A stretch of DNA of 64,000 bases. Origin: Streptomyces sp. 15-116A (GTDB lineage: Bacteria; Actinomycetota; Actinomycetes; Streptomycetales; Streptomycetaceae). Below the pieces are notes generated by a model. That model did not search any database, was not told the DNA's origin, and saw only the letters and a list, made by a program, of their open reading frames with translations. Location: positions 21,731 through 85,730 of the forward strand of contig NZ_JAOCQE010000004.1 of assembly GCF_025290915.1 (NCBI RefSeq), given 5' to 3'. The translations under genes were made by a program, and so were the position numbers. Below, piece by piece: positions 17,477 to 26,212 of this stretch (positions within the stretch are counted from its first letter, which is position 1; every line of letters begins with the position of its first letter).

Positions 17477-20400
17477 GTGGACGCGCAACGGGGATGGGCA
17501 CGGCGCTTGGCCGGATACGCGTGGCGGTATCCCAAGGACGTCGTCCTGGCCCTCGGCTCCTCCCTCGCCGGGATGGCGGTCATGGCCCTCGTCCCGCTGA
17601 TCACCAAGGTGATCATCGACGACGTCATCGGCGACCACACCCGCGCGATGATGCCCTGGGCCGCCGCCCTCATCGGCGCCGCGCTGCTCGTCTACGTCAT
17701 GACCTACATCCGCCGCTACTACGGCGGCCGGCTCGCCCTCGACGTCCAGCACGACCTGCGGACCGACATGTACCGGGCGATCACCCGGCTCGACGGCAGA
17801 CGTCAGGACGAACTGTCCACGGGGCAAGTCGTCGGACGGGCCACCAGTGATCTCCAGCTGATCCAGGGTCTGCTGTTCATGCTGCCGATGACCATCGGCA
17901 ACATCCTGCTGTTCCTGATCTCCCTCGGGATCATGGCCTCGCTGTCCCTGCCGCTCACCCTCGTCGCCCTCGCCGTCGCCCCCGCCCTGTGGTGGATCGC
18001 CAAGCGCAGCCGCACCCGGCTGCACCCCTCCACCTGGTACGCGCAGGCGCAGGCCGCCGCCGTCGCCGGTGTGGTCGACGGGGCGGTCAGCGGCGTGCGC
18101 GTGGTGAAGGGCTTCGGGCAGGAGGACCAGGAGACCGGCAAGCTGCGCGAGGTCGGCCGGCGGCTGTACGCGGGGCGGCTGCGCACGATCCGCCTGAACA
18201 GCAGGTACACCCCCGCCCTCCAGGCCGTCCCCGCGCTCGGCCAGGTCGCGATGCTCGCCCTCGGCGGCTGGCTCGCCGTGCGCGGCCACATCACGCTCGG
18301 CACGTTCGTCGCCTTCTCCACCTACCTCGCCCAGCTCGTCGGCCCGGTCCGGATGCTCGCCGTCGTCCTCACCGTCGGCCAGCAGGCCCGCGCCGGCACC
18401 GAACGCGTCCTGGAGCTGATCGACACCGAGCCGTCCATCGCCGACGGCACCAAGGAGCTGCCCGCCGACGCGCCCGCGACCGTCGAGTTCGACGACGTCT
18501 CCTTCGGCTACGAACCCGGGCAGCCGGTCCTCGACGGCCTGTCCTTCGAGATCCGCCCCGGCGAGACCCTCGCCGTCGTCGGCTCCTCCGGCTCCGGCAA
18601 GTCCACCGTCTCCCTCCTCCTGCCGCGCTTCTACGACGTCACGCGCGGCGCCGTCCTCGTCGGCGGCCACGACGTGCGCGAGCTGACCACCGAGTCCCTG
18701 CGCGCCGCGATCGGCCTGGTCCCCGAGGACTCCTTCCTCTTCTCGGACACCGTCCGCAACAACATCGCCTACGGCCGCCCGGACGCCACCGAGGAGCAGA
18801 TCGTGGCCGCCGCCCGCGCGGCCCAGGCGGACCGTTTCATCGCCGAGCTGCCCGACGGCTACGACACCACGGTCGGCGAACACGGCCTGACCCTCTCGGG
18901 CGGCCAGCGCCAGCGCATCGCGCTCGCCCGCGCGATCCTCACCGACCCCCGCCTGCTGGTCCTCGACGACGCCACCTCCGCCGTCGACGCGCGCGTGGAG
19001 CACGAGATCCACGAGGCGCTCAAGGAGGTCATGCGGGGCCGTACGACCCTGCTGATCGCCCACCGCCGCTCCACCCTCAACCTCGCCGACCGCATCGCCG
19101 TCCTCGACGGCGGCCGGCTCGCCGACCTCGGCACCCACGAGGAACTCCAGCGCCGCTCGCCCCTGTACCGCCGTCTGCTCACCGACCCCGACGAGCTCGG
19201 CGCCGTCTCCCCGGGCCACACCCCGCCCGCCGAGCCGCGGCAGGAGGACACCTCCGTCCGCGCCGAGCTGGACGCCGAGTTCGACGCCGAGCGCGGGGTC
19301 ACCCCCCGGCTGTGGACCGGCGACCGCGAGCCGAAGGACACCGCCCTGTCCGGCTCCCCGGCCACCCCCGAACTGCTCGCCCAGGTCGAGGCCCTGCCCC
19401 CGGCCACCGACGTGCCCGACGTCGACGAGAAGCGTGCCGTCCAGCCCGAGGAGTCGTACGGCCTGCGCCGCCTGCTCAAGGGCTTCGGACTCGCGCTCCT
19501 CGTCAGCCTCGGCCTCGTCGCCGTCGACGCCGGGATGGGCCTGCTGCTGCCGGTGCTGATCCGGCACGGCATCGACTCCGGTGTCACCCAGAACGCCCTC
19601 GGCGCGGTCTGGGCGGCCTCCCTGCTCGCCCTGCTCACGGTGGCCGTGCAGTGGGCGGCGCAGATCGGCGAGACCCGGATGACCGGCCGCACCGGCGAAC
19701 GTGTCCTGTACGCGCTGCGGCTGAAGATCTTCGCCCAGCTCCAGCGGCTCGGCCTCGACTACTACGAGCGCGAGCTGACCGGCCGGATCATGACCCGGAT
19801 GACCACCGACGTCGACGCCCTGTCGACGTTCCTGCAGACCGGCCTGGTCACCGCGTTCGTCTCGCTGGTCACCTTCTTCGGGATCATGGTCGCCCTGCTG
19901 GTGATCGACATACAGCTCGCGCTCGTCGTGTTCGCCACGCTGCCCCTGCTGATCGTCGCCACGTACTTCTTCCGCCGGGCGAGCGTGAAGGCGTACGAAC
20001 TGGCCCGCGAGCGGGTCTCGGCCGTCAACGCCGATCTCCAGGAGTCGGTGGCCGGGCTGCGGATCGTGCAGGCCTTCCGGCGCGAGCGGGACGGCGGGCG
20101 GCGGTTCGCCGAGCGGAGCCTGGCCTACCGCAGTGCCCGTATCCGGGGTCAGTGGCTGATCTCCATCTACTTCCCGTTCGTGCAGTTCCTGTCGTCCGTG
20201 GCGGCGGCGGCCGTGCTGATCGTGGGCGGCGCCCGGGTCGACGACGGGACGCTGACGACCGGTGCGCTGGTGGCGTACCTGCTCTACATCGACCTGTTCT
20301 TCGCCCCGGTGCAGCAGCTGTCCCAGGTCTTCGACGGCTACCAGCAGGCGTCCGTCTCCCTCGGCCGCATCCAGCAGCTGCTCCAGGAGCCGACCTCCAC

Positions 20401-21187
20401 CCGGCCCGCGGTCAAGCCCCTCGACGTACCGGTCCTGCGCGGGGAAATCGCCTTCGAGGACGTGCACTTCAAGTACGGCGACGACGAAGAAGCGCTCAGC
20501 GGCATCGACCTGCGCATCCCCGCCGGACAGACCGTCGCGTTCGTCGGCGAGACCGGCGCCGGGAAGTCCACCCTGGTCAAGCTGGTCGCCCGGTTCTACG
20601 ACCCCACCGGCGGCCGGGTCACCGTCGACGGCACGGATCTCAGGGACCTCGACCTCACGGCGTACCGGCACCGCCTGGGCGTCGTCCCGCAGGAGGCGTA
20701 CCTCTTCCCCGGCACCGTCCGCGACGCCATCGCCTACGGCCGCCCGGACGCCACCGACGCCGAGGTCGAGGCGGCGGCCCGCGCGGTCGGGGCGCACGAG
20801 ATGATCGCCACGCTGGAGGGCGGCTACCTCCACGAGGTCGCCGAACGCGGCCGCAACCTCTCCGCCGGCCAGCGCCAGCTGATCGCCCTCGCCCGCGCCG
20901 AGCTGGTCGATCCGGACATCCTGCTCCTGGACGAGGCGACGGCCGCCCTGGACCTCGCGACCGAGGCCCAGGTGAACCAGGCCACCGACCGCCTGGCCGG
21001 CCGCCGCACGACCCTGGTGGTCGCCCACCGCCTGACCACGGCCGCCCGCGCGGACCGGGTCGTCGTCATGGACGGCGGACGCGTCGCCGAGGACGGCACC
21101 CACGACGAGCTGCTGCAACAGGGCGGGAAGTACGCGGAGTTGTGGCGGACCTTCATCGGGGAGGACACCGCGGCGGTGCTTTCGTAA
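17477..21187 (+). CDS. Single-chain (fused) ABC exporter, asymmetric ATP sites
   Basis: A 1236-residue protein made of two complete half-exporters (TMD-NBD-TMD-NBD) joined by a charged linker at about 590-655. NBD1 has GSSGSGKST (about 369-377), LSGGQRQR and LLVLDDATSAVD, where the catalytic Glu after Walker B is Asp. NBD2 has GETGAGKST (about 1024-1032), LSAGQRQ and ILLLDEATAALD with the normal Glu. One composite site would therefore pair the altered Walker B of NBD1 with the altered LSAGQ signature of NBD2, as in heterodimeric exporters with one degenerate site. GGAAGG lies 6 bases before the GTG but inside a hairpin. Multidrug or lipid export is likely. Confidence 0.88.
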   Translation: MDAQRGWARRLAGYAWRYPKDVVLALGSSLAGMAVMALVPLITKVIIDDVIGDHTRAMMPWAAALIGAALLVYVMTYIRRYYGGRLALDVQHDLRTDMYRAITRLDGRRQDELSTGQVVGRATSDLQLIQGLLFMLPMTIGNILLFLISLGIMASLSLPLTLVALAVAPALWWIAKRSRTRLHPSTWYAQAQAAAVAGVVDGAVSGVRVVKGFGQEDQETGKLREVGRRLYAGRLRTIRLNSRYTPALQAVPALGQVAMLALGGWLAVRGHITLGTFVAFSTYLAQLVGPVRMLAVVLTVGQQARAGTERVLELIDTEPSIADGTKELPADAPATVEFDDVSFGYEPGQPVLDGLSFEIRPGETLAVVGSSGSGKSTVSLLLPRFYDVTRGAVLVGGHDVRELTTESLRAAIGLVPEDSFLFSDTVRNNIAYGRPDATEEQIVAAARAAQADRFIAELPDGYDTTVGEHGLTLSGGQRQRIALARAILTDPRLLVLDDATSAVDARVEHEIHEALKEVMRGRTTLLIAHRRSTLNLADRIAVLDGGRLADLGTHEELQRRSPLYRRLLTDPDELGAVSPGHTPPAEPRQEDTSVRAELDAEFDAERGVTPRLWTGDREPKDTALSGSPATPELLAQVEALPPATDVPDVDEKRAVQPEESYGLRRLLKGFGLALLVSLGLVAVDAGMGLLLPVLIRHGIDSGVTQNALGAVWAASLLALLTVAVQWAAQIGETRMTGRTGERVLYALRLKIFAQLQRLGLDYYERELTGRIMTRMTTDVDALSTFLQTGLVTAFVSLVTFFGIMVALLVIDIQLALVVFATLPLLIVATYFFRRASVKAYELARERVSAVNADLQESVAGLRIVQAFRRERDGGRRFAERSLAYRSARIRGQWLISIYFPFVQFLSSVAAAAVLIVGGARVDDGTLTTGALVAYLLYIDLFFAPVQQLSQVFDGYQQASVSLGRIQQLLQEPTSTRPAVKPLDVPVLRGEIAFEDVHFKYGDDEEALSGIDLRIPAGQTVAFVGETGAGKSTLVKLVARFYDPTGGRVTVDGTDLRDLDLTAYRHRLGVVPQEAYLFPGTVRDAIAYGRPDATDAEVEAAARAVGAHEMIATLEGGYLHEVAERGRNLSAGQRQLIALARAELVDPDILLLDEATAALDLATEAQVNQATDRLAGRRTTLVVAHRLTTAARADRVVVMDGGRVAEDGTHDELLQQGGKYAELWRTFIGEDTAAVLS

Positions 21188-21274
21188 CAGCCGCGCAACC
21201 GTTCCGCCTACGTCATGCGTCCGTACACCCGTACGCCGTTGGACGCGCTCGGGCGCGATACGGGAGGGACGACT

Positions 21275-21661
21275 GTGGGCAGTGGAGCGATACGCCGGCG
21301 ACTCGCGCTCGGTCTGGCCGTGCTGACCGCCTCCGGGCTGCTCGCGGTCGCCGCTCCCGCGGAGGCGCACGCCGCCTCGCCCTGCCCCGGACGCAAGGTG
21401 CGCACCCTGCCGTTCTCCACCGGCACCGTCGTCGTCTACAAGCGCGGCGGCTACGTCTGCGCCGTCACGCTCGCCAAGAAGCCGGGCGCCAAGCGGCTGA
21501 TGTCGGTCAGTGTCCGGGCGCGCGGCGGCCGGCCGGTCGTCGACGAGGGCCGCTACCAGCGCCACGCGGGCCCGGTGACCGTGCACGCCGGGCGACGCTG
21601 CGTCTGGGTGAAGGGCAGGGTGAGCGGCGGCTCGGTCAGCTCCGGCTGGATCCTGTGCTGA
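21275..21661 (+). CDS. Small secreted protein with four cysteines
   Basis: A 128-residue protein with a Sec signal peptide: Arg-rich start, hydrophobic LALGLAVLTASGLLAVAAP and a likely cleavage after AEAHA. The mature part of about 95 residues is basic and has Cys in ASPCPG, GGYVCAV, GRRCVWV and the C-terminal WILC, suggesting two disulfides. GGGAGGGA 5-6 bases before the GTG decides this start over an upstream ATG at 21215. No family is recognised. Upstream, GCAACC (21195-21200) and CGTCC (21218-21222) with a 17-base gap resemble an ECF-sigma promoter. Confidence 0.7.
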   Translation: MGSGAIRRRLALGLAVLTASGLLAVAAPAEAHAASPCPGRKVRTLPFSTGTVVVYKRGGYVCAVTLAKKPGAKRLMSVSVRARGGRPVVDEGRYQRHAGPVTVHAGRRCVWVKGRVSGGSVSSGWILC

Positions 21662-21686
21662 ACTCCCGCCACCCATAAGGCATGTC

Positions 21687-21704
21687 CATAGGGTTTTCCC
21701 TATG
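21687..21704. promoter_or_regulatory. Palindrome CATAGGG-TTTT-CCCTATG
   Basis: A perfect 7-bp inverted repeat around TTTT, 67 bases before the peptidase start and about 30 bases upstream of a possible -10 box TAGCTT (21734-21739). It has the size and symmetry of a dimer operator. The factor is unknown. Confidence 0.5.
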
Positions 21705-21771
21705 TCCCCTGGTGCCCCATGGAGTTGGTCCGCTAGCTTCCGGCGCACATATGTCTCACAGGGGAGTGCGC

Positions 21772-23232
21772 ATGCGCAAGGCGCTCAGATGGCTGCTGGC
21801 GCTCACGGTGCTGATAGGCACGATGAGCACGGCGGGCGCGGCCACCGCCGCCGAGCCGGAGGCCAACGGCACCACCGACAGCAGCACCACCGACAGCACG
21901 ACCGACATCAAGGACCGGCTGCTCGCCGTACCCGGCATGAGCCTGGTCGAGGAGAAGCCGTACACCGGCTACCGCTTCTTCGTCCTCAACTACACCCAGC
22001 CCGTCGACCACCGCCGCCCCTCCAAGGGCACGTTCCAGCAGCGCATCACCGTGCTGCACAAGGACGTCAGCCGGCCGACCGTCTTCTACACCAGCGGCTA
22101 CAACGTCTCCACCACGCCCCGCCGCAGCGAGCCGACCCAGATCGTGGACGGCAACCAGGTCTCCATGGAGTACCGCTTCTTCACCCCGTCCCGGCCCGAC
22201 CCGGCCGACTGGTCCAAGCTGGACATCTGGCAGGCCGCCAGCGACCAGCACCGCATCTTCAAGGCGCTGAAGAAGATCTACTCCGAGAACTGGATCTCCA
22301 CTGGCGGCTCCAAGGGCGGCATGACGGCCACCTACTACGAGCGCTTCTACCCGCGCGACATGGACGGTGTCGTCGCCTACGTCGCCCCCAACGACGTGGT
22401 GAACAAGGAGGATTCGGCCTACGACCGCTTCTTCGCGAAGGTCGGCACCAAGGAGTGCCGCGACCGCCTGAACGGCGTGCAGCGCGAGGCGCTGGTGCGC
22501 CGCGAGGCCCTCAAGAAGAAGTACGAGGCCTACGCCGCCGAGAACGAGTACACCTTCGACACCATCGGCAGCCTCGACCGCGCCTACGAGGCCGTCGTCC
22601 TCGACTACGTGTGGGGCTTCTGGCAGTACAGCACCCTGAAGGACTGCACGAGCATCCCGGCGGACGCCAAGAACGCCACCGACGACGAGATCTGGACGTC
22701 GATCGACACGATCTCCGGCTTCTCCTTCTACACCGACCAGGGCCTCGGCCAGTACACGCCGTACTACTACCAGGCCGGCACCCAACTGGGCGCGCCCACC
22801 ATCCAGTTCCCGCACATCGAGAAGAAGTACATCCGCTACGGCTACCAGCCGCCGCGCAACTTCGTGCCCCGCTCGATCCCGATGAAGTTCGAGCCGTGGG
22901 CCATGCGGGACGTCGACACCTGGGTGAAGCACAACGCCCGCCAGATGCTGTTCGTCTACGGCGAGAACGACCCCTGGGGCGCCGAGCCGTTCCGCCTCGG
23001 ACACGGCGCGCGTGACTCCTACGTCCTGACCGCCCCCGGCATGAACCACGGCGCCAACGTGGCCGGTCTGGTCCCCGAGGAGAAGGCGCTCGCCACCGCC
23101 CGCATCCTCGACTGGGCGGACGTCACGCCGAGCGCGGTGCAGGACAACCCGGCGGCGGCGAAGCCGCTGGCGAAGTTCGACGCCAAGCTGGACAAGCGCA
23201 ACGTGGAGCAGGAGCGGACGCTGCGTCCGTGA
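21772..23232 (+). CDS. Secreted tripeptidyl aminopeptidase-like serine peptidase (S37)
   Basis: A 486-residue exported protein. Residues 1-26 are a Sec signal peptide ending near AATAAEP; a Thr/Ser/Asp-rich spacer follows. The alpha/beta-hydrolase body contains STGGSKGGMTATYYERFYP (nucleophile Ser180), GENDPWGAEPF (Asp400) and GMNHGAN (His426), the triad pattern of the Streptomyces PS-10 (S37) peptidases. It would remove tripeptides from the N termini of extracellular proteins. GGGGAG 5 bases before the ATG at 21772 favours this start over an in-frame ATG at 21751. The palindrome at 21687-21704 may control it. Confidence 0.82.
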   Translation: MRKALRWLLALTVLIGTMSTAGAATAAEPEANGTTDSSTTDSTTDIKDRLLAVPGMSLVEEKPYTGYRFFVLNYTQPVDHRRPSKGTFQQRITVLHKDVSRPTVFYTSGYNVSTTPRRSEPTQIVDGNQVSMEYRFFTPSRPDPADWSKLDIWQAASDQHRIFKALKKIYSENWISTGGSKGGMTATYYERFYPRDMDGVVAYVAPNDVVNKEDSAYDRFFAKVGTKECRDRLNGVQREALVRREALKKKYEAYAAENEYTFDTIGSLDRAYEAVVLDYVWGFWQYSTLKDCTSIPADAKNATDDEIWTSIDTISGFSFYTDQGLGQYTPYYYQAGTQLGAPTIQFPHIEKKYIRYGYQPPRNFVPRSIPMKFEPWAMRDVDTWVKHNARQMLFVYGENDPWGAEPFRLGHGARDSYVLTAPGMNHGANVAGLVPEEKALATARILDWADVTPSAVQDNPAAAKPLAKFDAKLDKRNVEQERTLRP

Positions 23233-23248
23233 CACGGGTGACGCGGCA

Positions 23249-23887
23249 CTACACCGGGCGGGCGCAGCCCACCGGTGCGTCGCCGCCGAGCCGGACATAG
23301 AGGGCCGTGGACGCCGGGCACTTCGACCGGCTGTCCACGGCCTTCGTCACCTTGTACTCCGGCTGGTGCTCGCCCTTGCCGTCGCAGGCCGTCTCGCGCA
23401 CCTTGCCGTCGTCCAGGCTGTAGACGCAGTCGCCGACGACGGTGCGCGGCCCGCCCCCGCCGCCCGGATCCCCGGGGTGCGGCGGCTGGAGGTTGCGCAT
23501 ACAGGCGTAGCCGCGCGGCACCGCCCCGTCGCCGTCCTCGTCGGAGGAGGGGCGCTGCTCGCTGATGTGCAGCACGAAGTCGGTGGTCCCCGGGCAGCGC
23601 GGCCCGTTCTTCATGGTGCCGTCGTGCCGGGCGACCACCCGGGCCGCCGCACGCTCACTGGCGCACGACACCTCGGTGAAACTGGTCCGGCCGAACGAGC
23701 TGCACTCGTCGACCGCGAGGAACACCGCCCCGTACCCGGACGGCCGGGTCGGCACCGGCGAGGCCGTCGCGGACGACCGCTCACCCAGCCGCCCGTCCTC
23801 CTCGCCCCCGCCGCCCGGCGCACTCTGGCAGCCCGTCATCAGGACCACGAGCGCGCACAACGCCCCCACAGAACTTCTCACCCGCAT
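23249..23887 (-). CDS. Lipoprotein of unknown function
   Basis: A 212-residue protein with a lipoprotein signal: MRVRSSVGALCALVVLMTGC, lipobox LMTGC with lipidated Cys20. A flexible Gly/Ser/Pro/Glu spacer leads to a mature domain with about seven cysteines (DECSSFG, VSCASE, RCPGTT, ACMRN, DCVYSL, ACDGKG, KCPAS, GCARP), so it is probably disulfide-bonded on the outer face of the membrane. No enzyme motif is visible. It is convergent with the S37 peptidase (16 bases between stops) and is preceded by GGGGGA before the ATG. Confidence 0.7.
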   Translation of the reverse strand: MRVRSSVGALCALVVLMTGCQSAPGGGGEEDGRLGERSSATASPVPTRPSGYGAVFLAVDECSSFGRTSFTEVSCASERAAARVVARHDGTMKNGPRCPGTTDFVLHISEQRPSSDEDGDGAVPRGYACMRNLQPPHPGDPGGGGGPRTVVGDCVYSLDDGKVRETACDGKGEHQPEYKVTKAVDSRSKCPASTALYVRLGGDAPVGCARPV

Positions 23888-24030
23888 AGCATCCCCCCGG
23901 ACACCCCCGTCCAGCGTGACCCGCCGCGGCGGACCACGCCAGACATACGGGGTGGTTTGCGCACCTTGGGGGTGGTGCGCCGGGTGTGCGGCGTACGCGG
24001 GCTACGCCGGGATGCGTACGCGCACCGGTG

Positions 24031-25881
24031 TCACCGGTACCGCAGGCCGTGCCCGACGGGGAACAGCACCTGCGCCGGATCGTCCGCCCGCTGCACCGGC
24101 ACCGGCAGCTCACCGCGCGGATCCACCTTGCCGGCGATCACCCGGGCCGCCGCCCGCAGTTCGACGTCGGTCCAGGCGTACGCCGCCACATACGCCGGTA
24201 CGCCGGGCAGATGGGCCACGTCGTACGGGTTGCGGATCGCCACCGCCACCACCGGCTTCCCGGTGGCGAGGAGCTGCTCGACGAGCGTCTTCTGGCTGCC
24301 GGCCGCCGAGACGTTGTACGTCCCGACGACCACCGCGTCGGCGTCCTGGGCCGCCGCGACCGCCTTGGCGATGGACGCCGCCGAGGGGGCGATGCCGGTC
24401 GACAGGGCGGTGGCGGTGAAGCCCAGCTCGGTCAGCGCGCCCGCGAGCACACCGGTCGGCGGTCCCGTCGTACCGGACGGGGAGGCCGGATCGGCGCCGA
24501 CGACCAGCAGCTTCTTGTGCCGGCGCCGGGACAGGGGCAGCAGCCGCTCCTCGTTGACCAGCAGGGTCGTCGTCCGCTCGGCGATCCGGTCGGCGGAGGC
24601 GAGATGGGACCGGGTCCCGACCGTGCGGTCCACGTCCGCGTGGGAGACGTACGGGTCCTTGAACAGCCCGAGTTTCGCCTTCAGCCGCAGAATGCGCAGG
24701 ATCGATTCGTCGAGCCGGGCCTCGGTCAGCTCGCCGTCCCGCACCGCGTTGAGCACGGCGTTCCACGCCACGTCCAGGGAGGGCGGGTTGAGCAGCTGGT
24801 CCACGCCCGCCTTCAGCGCCAGCACCGGCACCCGGTCGTCGCCGTACTTGGTCCGCACGCCCTCCATGCCGAGGGAGTCGGTCACCACCACACCGTCGTA
24901 GCCCAGCTCCTCGCGCAGGATGCCGGTCATGATCGGGCGGGACAGGGTGGCCGGGTCCTCGGCGGGGTCGAGGGCCGGGACGACGATGTGCGCCGTCATG
25001 ATCGAGTCGATGCCGGCGGCGATCGCGGCCCGGAACGGCGGCGCGTCCAGCTGCTCCCACTGCTCACGGGTGTGGTGGATCCAGGGCAGCTTGGCGTGGC
25101 TGTCGTCGACGGTGTCGCCGTGGCCGGGGAAGTGCTTGGCCGTCGAGGCGACACCGGACGACTGGTAGCCCTTGACCTCCGCCGCGACAAGGCCGCCGAC
25201 CGCCTCCGGTACAGAACCGAAGGACCGTACGCCGATGACGGGGTTGGCGGGATTGACGTTGACGTCGGCGACGGGGGAGTAGTTCTGGCGGATGCCCATG
25301 GCGCGGAGTTCCTGCCCGGCGATCCGCCCGAGCGTGCGCGCGTCGGACCGGGAGCCTCCCGCGCCGACCGCCATGGCGCCCGGGAACAGGGTGGCGGGCT
25401 CGCCCACACGGGCGACTATCCCGTGCTCCTGGTCGGTGGAGATCAGCACCGGCAGTCCGCGCGGCAGGTCCAGGGACGCCTTCTGGATGCCGTTGGACAG
25501 ATCCGCGATCTGGTGCGGCTCGCGGGTGTTGTGCGCCCAGGCGAAGTAGATGATCCCGCCCACGCGGTACTTGGCGAGCAGTTCGGCGGCCGTGCGGACG
25601 CCGATCTCCTTGAGGTTGGCGTCGATGTCGGCCTGGTCCGGTGCGGTGGCGGAGTGGCCGTAGACCCGCATCACGAACAGCTGGCCGACCTTCTCCTCCA
25701 GGGTCATCCCGGAGATGAGCGCGCGGAGCGCGGCGTCGTGGCGGGTGTCGGGCCTGCCGGTCGCCGCGTGGACGGTGCCGCCGGCGGCCAGGACGGTGGT
25801 GACGCCCGCCGTGGCGGCGAGGACGGTGCGTCTGGACGGACGTGCGGTGCTTCCCGTGCTTCCCGTGCTGCTGTCGGGCAC
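24031..25881 (-). CDS. Exported GH3 beta-N-acetylhexosaminidase
   Basis: A 616-residue GH3 enzyme with a twin-arginine signal (SRRTVLAATAGVTTVLAAGG). The catalytic TIM barrel has FVMRVYG, LISTDQEHG, the NagZ-type loop KHFPGHGDTVDDSH (Asp260-His262 as the acid/base dyad) and the nucleophile Asp335 in VVTDSLGMEGV. A GH3 C-terminal domain (about 400-616) follows. The dyad marks it as a beta-N-acetylglucosaminidase acting on chitin or peptidoglycan fragments outside the cell. GGAG 5 bases upstream supports the GTG at 25881. A pair of inverted GAAACTTCC/GGAAGTTTC elements lies 42-78 bases upstream. Confidence 0.85.
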   Translation of the reverse strand: MPDSSTGSTGSTARPSRRTVLAATAGVTTVLAAGGTVHAATGRPDTRHDAALRALISGMTLEEKVGQLFVMRVYGHSATAPDQADIDANLKEIGVRTAAELLAKYRVGGIIYFAWAHNTREPHQIADLSNGIQKASLDLPRGLPVLISTDQEHGIVARVGEPATLFPGAMAVGAGGSRSDARTLGRIAGQELRAMGIRQNYSPVADVNVNPANPVIGVRSFGSVPEAVGGLVAAEVKGYQSSGVASTAKHFPGHGDTVDDSHAKLPWIHHTREQWEQLDAPPFRAAIAAGIDSIMTAHIVVPALDPAEDPATLSRPIMTGILREELGYDGVVVTDSLGMEGVRTKYGDDRVPVLALKAGVDQLLNPPSLDVAWNAVLNAVRDGELTEARLDESILRILRLKAKLGLFKDPYVSHADVDRTVGTRSHLASADRIAERTTTLLVNEERLLPLSRRRHKKLLVVGADPASPSGTTGPPTGVLAGALTELGFTATALSTGIAPSAASIAKAVAAAQDADAVVVGTYNVSAAGSQKTLVEQLLATGKPVVAVAIRNPYDVAHLPGVPAYVAAYAWTDVELRAAARVIAGKVDPRGELPVPVQRADDPAQVLFPVGHGLRYR

Positions 25882-25922
25882 GTGCACTCCTTCCGGAGGT
25901 GATCCGCGGGGATCCGCTGAAG

Positions 25923-25959
25923 GAAACTTCCAAGAGGTCACCAATATCCGGGAAGTTTC
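25923..25959. promoter_or_regulatory. Inverted GAAACTTCC/GGAAGTTTC operator pair
   Basis: GAAACTTCC (25923-25931) and GGAAGTTTC (25951-25959) are exact inverted copies 19 bases apart, upstream of the GH3 gene. They may be two half-sites or two operators for a sugar regulator. Confidence 0.5.
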
Positions 25960-25994
25960 TGCCAGTCAAGGGAATGCACAGTACTCAACGAGGG

Positions 25995-26036
25995 GCCGCC
26001 ATCGGCGCAGTTGGAGGGGGGCGCGCCGATGGCGGC
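25995..26036. terminator. 14-bp hairpin between lysR and the GH3 gene
   Basis: GCCGCCATCGGCGC (25995-26008) pairs perfectly with GCGCCGATGGCGGC (26023-26036) around a 14-base G-rich loop. It lies downstream of lysR and upstream of the GH3 gene, so it is either a terminator or a structured 5' leader. There is no U tract. The rest of the 331-base gap (25882-26212) shows nothing else I can name. Confidence 0.5.
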
Positions 26037-26212
26037 GTGCTGCCGGCCGCGGTACGGCGGAGAGGGTGGGTCAGCGATCGCAGCCAGCAGCGAAGCCGAC
26101 ACCGCACCACGGAGACTCGTCCGGCAACTCGCGAGTTGGACGGGCGGGGGTGGGGGTGGGTTCCCGGGGTGAGGAGGATTTCCCGAAGTCGGTGCGAGAG
26201 AGGGGGGTGTGC

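Noticed and set aside
17354..21748. 1464-codon minus-strand frame opposite the ABC exporter
   Set aside because: Repeats such as DVVADGVREE and VLEGDFPAQD are mirror translations of ABC motifs; codon third-position bias belongs to the plus-strand gene.
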